Shown: positions 56,771-64,000 of the stretch, piece by piece
Layout of the letters: every line of letters starts with the position of its first letter
How positions within the stretch are numbered: the stretch's first letter is position 1
From: Steromphala cineraria
Lineage: Eukaryota > Mollusca > Gastropoda > Trochida > Trochidae
NCBI GenBank assembly: GCA_916613615.1
Contig: OU744728.1
Span: forward strand, 36,478,450-36,542,449
DNA length: 64,000 nt
Reading direction: 5' to 3'
Translations under genes and position numbers: made by a program
Notes under the pieces: model-generated
Seen by the model: only the letters and a program-made list of their open reading frames with translations
Told to the model about the DNA's origin: nothing
Databases searched by the model: none

Positions 56771-59700
56771 ACATTTGTGAGTGATCATGTGAGATTGTTT
56801 TGAATTCATACAATGAATTATGCCATTTACGTTCGTATCAAGTAAAAAAACATATTATGAAAATTACGGAGTTGCATACTATGAATATTTTGGGTGGGAC
56901 ATTTCGCCTTCGCTGGAAAACATTGCTTTGGCACAAATCATTTTCATCTTAACCTATCAATTTATAGATAGCGTTTTTCAAATCTCCAAAGTAATATTTA
57001 AGCAATATCCTATATGATTTCTTCCATGCCTACTCTTAAATATGTTTATCGTTTGAAAAGTTTTAATAGTTCGAAATAATTTTGTATAAAATTATTTTTA
57101 GTCCACGTTATCTAGAGAGCAAACCAAATTTGAATTCATCTATATATTCTATTAATTAACTATGAACTATACATATATCATGCAAAGATCCCTTATCTGT
57201 AATAGATATTTGAAAGCAATAATAGAAGAATCCTTATTGTGATGGTACATTTTCTATAAAAAAAACTTTGCCGAACTTACAATACATAAAAGAAAAGTGG
57301 ATAGATATAAAAATATTGCTAAAATCTGACATATATAAAAACACTCACTTAGATATCCAAAATTGTGACTCCTGTCCTGATTTATGGACAAACTTTCACA
57401 GGCTGAAATAATTTTGGTAAACTCGTCGAATAAGTTAAAATATTTATAATAGTAGCATCTGCAGGGATCATAATGTGGCCCGGGATATATTTGTGGGTTT
57501 ATCTTTCAGGGCACGTTTTTTATCTTTCACACTTCGATCGTTTTGTCAAATGCCATGTAGTGTGCCACCAATGATGAATAGTTGCAAGTTATATTATTGT
57601 GTGACAGGACTTAAGGATTCGGCATGAAACTGATTACTGTTTTTATATATGTGGTGTAAACAAACATTGAATATAATACTAGATTTCGTAAATCTCAACA
57701 TTAAATTTCACCTGTGTTTCATGGCAGCTTGTTTATTGATAGATTACATTTCATGTTCTAACTCTTATTTTAACATTTATAAGTAAATCCCAGAAACAAT
57801 TCATGTAGCGTTATCCGAGTTAAAGTGATTTTTGAAATATTGTGTTAACGCATATCTATAGCTGCCTATCTTAAATTTTGATCACTTACCTGCGTAGTCT
57901 AGTGTGAATATCTTTGGAATAATTTGGAATGTCTTTCAGGCATCCTAGCATTGCAAAACACAAACGGATCATGTTGAAAATTCACTTCACAAGATTCAAT
58001 TAGTGTAAACACATTCGTACGACATACCTAACAGTTATCGGCAACAATTTTGGCTGGTCATTAAAGTGATCAGGGGGCCAAATTTCAAAAACACTATTTG
58101 AGTTGAAAAACGCCCAATGGTTAAAACTACCTTGCGATGAATGTAGGGAAAATTGTGTTGAAGTTTATGATCTAGTATTGATCGTTCTTCAAAAAAGTTT
58201 TTAGTGTTGACATTTTCCGAAAATACGTTTGAATGTTACTGACAAAACATTTCCAATTGTTCCCTCTTGCGTCGAAAGTATATTTGGTTTCAGGTGTGAA
58301 TAACAAACATTCTAGTTCCAAAGTTGACATTTACTGAATGAACCTTCTTTTGTCATACCTTATGGAGAACTAACCAGTTATCGAAATCAGTTATCGTGTT
58401 TTCTAACAATTTTCGAAAGTTACATTCATAAGATTAGGAAATATCAATCGGTTGTTCTAAGCCGTATCTGTTATTTCATGCTTCTATTTGATTCAAAGGG
58501 GTCATTGAAGTTATTACTGAATTACTGAATCATTAATAACTTTCGAAAGTTGTTTTTAGTTCATTTTTCATTTTTGATATATATATATAATTTTTAAAGG
58601 TTAAAATTGCTATAGCCAGTGACTATTTTAAGAGGCTAATTTCTTAAAGTTTCATCAGTTCACTTGACTTGACAATTGAATCGGTACTCTTCAAAACCAA
58701 TATTAATCTTCATCTTATGTTGAACATGCAAATAAAAAATTCGTGAAACTTTTTTTGAAGGAAATGTTCCATGATATACTATTAGATATTGAATCTACAT
58801 GCATCACAAAATAAAATTACATGTATTTTGTTCTTATACGTTGTCAAGTTACTTGTCAGACAATTAATACCTAAACGTTGCTTGGGTTATGTCCAGGTTT
58901 ATATAAAAGATGTTACTTTAGTGCAATTACTATGATCATAGACAACGGTTTTATAATGATTTGACTCTGTTTATCTCTTTTATAAGACAAGTATCTAGTA
59001 ATCAGTTCCATGTTTAGAAGAATAAGTGAATGGTAAGTGAGTTAATGGTAAAGAGTGAATTCTGAAATAACACCCCAAACAAATCAAACTGACAAGTTAT
59101 GTGATGTTTATGACATAAATACCTTGGTTTATGTGTATTTGTGGCAATGTTTTCCTTTAAATATTGCTGAAAATCTTTTTTACTTGTAAGCTGTATTGAT
59201 TCTCATGAGGATGAATCAATCAATCTTAACGTGAAGCTACATTTATTAGTTTACACAGAATTATTTAAAATAAAATCAGTGACAAACAGACCATTCCATT
59301 TAAAGTACATGATAGATTAATCTGTGAGAGATAGTTACGTCTTACAGGGTTATCTCGTTGCAGGGGAAAACTGAACTAAGTTTTGATTTTAAGGTAATAT
59401 ATACACGCTTTTCAAAAAACATCGTTTTAAAATCTCCTTAAATAGACGAGATGGGACAGTGAACATGCCTTTTGTTTGTTTGTATAATGTCTGGCCGACA
59501 AAATTTGTGAACAAATTAATTTCTATCAAGGTTACTCATATTGATAACATGTTATTGTTATAAAATTTATATTAATATAATTATGATATAAGGTTATGTG
59601 GAAAAAATCATGTTGAAAAAGCTGTTTTAGGACAGTCAAAGAAATAAAAGTATCATACTCTGATGTTTGAAATTGCGAGTTCTTCTTCAAAACGTATGCG

Positions 59701-60232
59701 CCTATAACAGCGACTCGTAGTGGCAATTCATGTAAGACAGGTTTTTTACTTTCACTCTTTTGAAAAGGTATAGTAAAAAAAAGTTGATGCCCCCCATACT
59801 GTCTTGAATAATTTGTAGATTTAAACTTATGTGGTGTCGTGGCTTTTTAAATTTCAAAATCAGTCTTATTTGCAAATAGACAATAGGCGCTTAGAGGCTG
59901 AACCGCATGGTTAATCCATGGTTATGACGTCAAAATATTGTGTTAATAGGGTTTTATTTTTACTACTCTGTGACTGTCTCGGTCATAGGGGTTAGATAGA
60001 TATATTCCTTTTTTAGTATTACAGGGTATCTTCATATTCAAAAATAATGATAGGTTTCAAGAACTCGTTTACGTCTAAAATTATGAAAATAAACTCTAAT
60101 AATAATAATAATAATAATAGAATTGGTTATTACTTTGTCTTGTTACATTAAAATTGTTCGTATATACAATATTAAAATACACAACCAGGCCTTATCAGAC
60201 CAAAAGACACCATTTTGCTAAAATATCATAAT
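56771..60232. other. Intergenic stretch, no gene seen
   Basis: AT-rich, with short frames only. There is an AAT microsatellite at about 60098-60119. Upstream exons of the glycosyltransferase could be hidden here but cannot be shown. Confidence 0.45.
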
Positions 60233-60276
60233 TTCAGATGTAAAAATTTTTTTTATTAATTTTACATCTGAATCAT
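60233..60276. repeat. Short perfect hairpin, AT-rich
   Basis: TTCAGATGTAAAA and TTTTACATCTGAA face each other across a T-rich loop. Function unknown, and no coding sequence is next to it. Confidence 0.4.
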
Positions 60277-61019
60277 TCACTCAAAAGCATGCTCTGTGAT
60301 TAACCAAGGCAGACATACACACTCATCAGATCCTTATTGACCAATCAGCACTCATGAAACACCATGACTAACACACCCATTATCATACACTAACACTCGA
60401 AGTATCACACATTTCTGAAGCACCAGTTCACTCTCCCAGTTACCCTCACACATACTCATCAGTTCACTCTTCCTGTTACATTCACATAGACAACCCATGA
60501 TTAATAAATACATGAGTCAAGGCTCGCACATGGCACCCTACGGCTGTCTTTTATCTGATGAAAGTAAAAAGTAAGTTGTCTGTGAATCTTGTGTTCTTCA
60601 TTTGACCGGTAAAGTGTGGAGCGCATATGAGAATCATCGGACCTGGATTTAAACACGTACAATACTGATTATCTTCTCTCGGTCACATCAAAGTGACTGA
60701 AAGAAAGACAATTCACGTGCATGTAAGAATCAATGTTAGGCCTTCCTTAAGGATGACTCAATACCTCATTAGTGAGCAAAATTAAGCAAAATTAAGTGAG
60801 CAATTAAAAAAACAAAAAAATTATGGAAATATGTTTAGCAAACTCGAAATAATGACAATTTCTATTTTATGAAAGTTAAACATGAATAAAGATTGAGAAG
60901 ACATTCGAAATCGGATAAGAATCCTTCTTGCCTTTAGAACTCGTCAACAATTACAACCTTAGAAACTCGCGAGATCTCTCTCTGTCCCACGCACGCACAT
61001 CTCTTTACATGCAATCTTT

Positions 61020-61690
61020 TTCCCATCATGTTCACAACTCTGGAATAACCTTCCAATGCACATAAGAGAAGCTGACTCCATTAACAGTTTCAAATCGTAT
61101 ATATCACAACGTAAGTTTAAAGCACCCGCGTATTTCTCATTTGGTAAAAGAAAAACCAATATAATTCATACACAGTTGAGATACTCAAATAGTAGATTAA
61201 ACGATGATCTTTATAGAATTGGACTTGTAGACAACCCGGGATGCAATTGCAAAGCTGATTTTGAAAACACTTATCATTTTTTCATGGAATGTACTAGATA
61301 TTCCAATATAAGATATCAAATGCTTTGTAATATTAGCAAAGCATTTAATAGTAGAGTAATTGTAAATGTTGACTTATTATTAAATGGCCGCATAGACCTT
61401 TCTTATAATGAAAATATTATGATTTTTCGAGAAGTTCATAAATATATATCACTCTCTAAAAGATTCGATAATTAGGAACATTTTCTCTTTAATCTTGTAC
61501 CAAAATCAGATTGTGACTTTGTCTGTACTCTTGTATATATGTATATACCTTAATCCTGTATCTTTCGTTATTTTCAATGTACATAAACATGCATTATTAT
61601 GTTTCGATATTATATGTAAGCACTGTACATAGGAGAGGGTTTCACTAAGTTGGATAACTTGTACCCAATCCTTTCACTTGAATAAATATG
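61020..61690 (+). mobile_element. LINE 3' fragment, open C-terminal frame
   Basis: The plus frame at 61056-61475 (139 codons) contains DNPGCNCKADFENTYHFFME and C, then DLLLNGRIDLSYNENIMIFR. Upstream is the related LWNNLPMHIREADSINSFKS. The 3' UTR ends GGATAACTTGTACCCAATCC and AATAAATATG. This fragment is longer than the copy at 46985. Confidence 0.8.
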
Positions 61691-61801
61691 TTTAAATCAA
61701 ATCAATCAAAACTCGTCAACTGTTTTTACAAATAAACGACTCCGAACAATAATGAAGGCGTCAGAGAGGAGATCCTTTCAGGCCCATTCAGATTGGGGTC
61801 A

Positions 61802-61925
61802 CCTCACTTGTCCCACATCTATTGTTCAGATGTGGGATTCACTGGGCCATGACCAACTGGGGAACAAGGGGATTAAGCTATAGTCTGTTCCAAACTTAAA
61901 TATCAGATGTGGGACAAGTGAGGTT
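61802..61925. repeat. Small foldback with CCTCACTTGTCCCACATCT arms
   Basis: The left arm at about 61802-61822 and the right arm ending near 61925 are inverted copies of about 20 bases. An extra copy of the inner half sits at 61832. A roughly 100-base direct duplication (TTTGGATAGCACTTTTG) follows at 61985-62115. Confidence 0.5.
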
Positions 61926-62614
61926 AAACACGATGTTTCATGAACAGATACACAATACATATGCATATATTTACACATTCTTAATTTTGGATAGCACTTT
62001 TGCCATATTGTACACATAACAAACATTTAACTCAAAATTTACATTTATAAATTAAGGACTGACAAAACATACATTGATACATTCTTTATTTTGGATAGCA
62101 CTTTTGACACATTTACATTTAGAGTCCAACAAAATTAACAACACTGTCCAGGTATTGGATGGGAGTCTTGGCACCAGTTTCCAACAAGTCTATTCAACAT
62201 GTATTCATAATAAGTTTGCGTTGTTAAGGCTTAGTGAATACTTCAAGTAATAAATAATATATTTACAAATAATATTTACAATTATAAGACCGTTGTTTAC
62301 AATCTTCTGTAACCTTACCAAGTTTTTCTCCCCGTACAGTTTTCTTTCTGTGAACATAAGCATAAAACAAATGTAAAAAAATAATTCTTGAACACTGAGG
62401 CTTATTTTTCCATGTTCAACTTGGAGGATAACTAATCGTAACTATGACGACTACTTCGATGTAAAAGCGTTTGTAAGGCGTTAACTACGACACTTACAAT
62501 CTTAATCGTGATGTGAAATAACATATCATGGCGCGGCTCGTCGGATGGGTAATCTACCCGATTCGACAGTTTGACGGATAATTCTTGCACAACAATGAGA
62601 CAGTAGTCGATTCA

Positions 62615-63415
62615 ATTCAATTCAATTTCTTTATTCTCAATCTGCCACCATCGGTGGTACAAGAGAAATGATATACATATATACATGCAAAAAATCCATA
62701 AACATAAGCAAAGGTGAAGGTTGATTTTGTTACAAATTCTTAATTTTGTTATCAATGACAGTTTTAAATCTTGAGAGATTCTTCAGTATGGATAATTTTT
62801 GTGACGAAAATAATGACTTGTAGGTGTATAGATTTGGGTACGAAGGCTTCACATCTAAAATGTAATGAAATTCATCAGCAATCGCTGGGCTTTTACAAAG
62901 TTGGCAGGTTCGGTTTTCTCTAGGGATATTAATCCATCTCCCGATTTCAATAGGTAAATTATGATTTCAACATCTGAATCGTAGTATTTGATAAGCAAGA
63001 GATTTGGGAAACAAAAGATGTTTTTTTAAAGGCGGGTATTCTTTCAGGTATTGGTAATAAAAAGCTTTAGAGCTGTTACGAACACAGACTTGCCAACTTT
63101 GAATAAATTGATCTTTCATTATTCGTTCAATCAGTGCTACAAGGTGAACTGTGCTAATACATAAAGGATTGTTGAAGACGTAACCTAGCCCACAGTTATT
63201 GAGTGTCTTTTGTACATAATTCAACCAGTTTGAGCAAACAGTATCAGTTTTACAAAGTAAGTAAATAAGTTTAGACATTTTCACAGGCAAAGTTGTTCAT
63301 TCTAGTTTGTGCCAATAGCTAATAATTCTCTTACATATAACAATATTGAGTGGCACACGAGTGGAATTTTTAAGTCCAGTTGCTAGTTTAAGAAACTTAA
63401 TATGAATCTTTTCAA

Positions 63416-63456
<41 letters not shown>

Positions 63457-64000
63457 GGATATTTAAATAGCACCATATCCAATCACTCGTGGTTGCTCAA
63501 GGCGCTTACATTTTCCCTTGGTCAATGGCATTCTTTCACCGTCCGATCATTTTTCCAATTCAACTCCCTGGGAAGTATTCAACCGGTATCCATATGTGGC
63601 ACTCAGGTTAGGGACCATTCTATGCCTCACAGGGTACCCATTCACAGCTGGTTGAACTGAGACACATAGTCACAGCAGTTTGTCCAACACTGCTGAACGC
63701 TGATAACCGACAGCTCGGCGTATGCACGTGTTCATGTATCTACCATTATGTACAAATAGAAGTTAAGTTGTCTCACCCAAAACTTTGCACACGTAAAGTA
63801 GTATTGGTACAATCATTACATCAAAAGCTTTTAATAGACAGTCAAGTGGTAAGTGGATATTCCGTGCTCTATTCAATAGTGCAAACATAGACTTGGGTGT
63901 ACTTTGTATAAGACTTTTCATCGCAGTATTCATTTTCCTGTTTCTGTGGAAATCAATGCCGAGATAAGAGTAAGAATCAACCTGTTCTATTTTATAATTA
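62615..64000 (-). mobile_element. LINE, C-terminal part of the reverse-transcriptase ORF, interrupted by a SINE
   Basis: Read on the minus strand from the window edge: VDSYSYLGIDFHRNRKMNTA then LLKAFDVMIVPILLYVCKVL (63765-64000). The SINE comes next, then EKIHIKFLKLATGLKNSTR, CKRIISYWHKLE, VCVRNSSKAFYYQYL and RTCQLCKSPAIADEFHYILD. These are classic blocks of the reverse-transcriptase C-terminus. The 3' end is at the repeated ATTGAATTGAATTGA near 62615. Stops show it is inactive. Confidence 0.85.
63418..63756 (-). mobile_element. tRNA-derived SINE (copy 3), 5'-truncated
   Basis: It is the body and 3' half of the SINE on the minus strand, ending in an AAT-repeat tail (a TTATTATTA run at 63418-63451 on the plus strand). 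The tRNA head is missing. It interrupts a LINE reading frame that continues on both sides. Confidence 0.75.

Overview
This is eukaryotic nuclear DNA: AT-rich, intron-dense and full of transposable-element debris. It probably comes from a marine mollusc. The reasons are tandem F-type lectin (fucolectin) domains, a GT32-type glycosyltransferase, tRNA-derived SINEs, several LINE tails and tandem-repeat-cored elements with short inverted ends. The species is my inference and is not proven by the sequence.

The core of the window is a tandem pair of paralogous genes on the minus strand, FTL-A (5630-18998) and FTL-B (22246-45535). Each can be spliced by hand into eight coding exons, joined entirely through phase-1 introns, with no frame break. 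Each gives a predicted secreted protein of 562 residues: a signal-peptide exon, three F-type lectin (FTP) domains each split over two exons (A half 225-228 nt, B half 243 nt), and a C-terminal six-cysteine PAN/apple-like exon. Exon sizes match one for one between the genes. The paralogues differ most in FTP1 and least in the A half of FTP3. Intron 7 of FTL-B also holds a possible extra TATA-driven signal-peptide exon (23398-23449). It could splice in frame to the apple exon and make a small secreted apple-only protein.

The introns and flanks hold most of the rest. There are two PIF/Harbinger-like TIR elements packed with short CGAC-type motifs, a family of MITEs with TTAA target sites, a 2-kb piggyBac-like TIR element, a Tc1/mariner-type MITE, several foldback elements, three minisatellites, two pairs of larger dispersed repeats, three SINE copies and six LINE 3'-end fragments.

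Right of FTL-B, at 55190-56323 on the minus strand, lies a type II membrane glycosyltransferase reading frame with a DXD motif. A single in-frame TAA at 56006-56008 interrupts it, so it may be a pseudogene or a null allele. The remaining 3' part (about 56.5-64 kb) has no gene I can support and ends in a LINE interrupted by a SINE.

As a working model, the two lectin genes encode secreted fucose-binding proteins for innate recognition or gamete recognition. Molluscan multi-FTP proteins such as oyster bindin are the nearest described parallel I know of.
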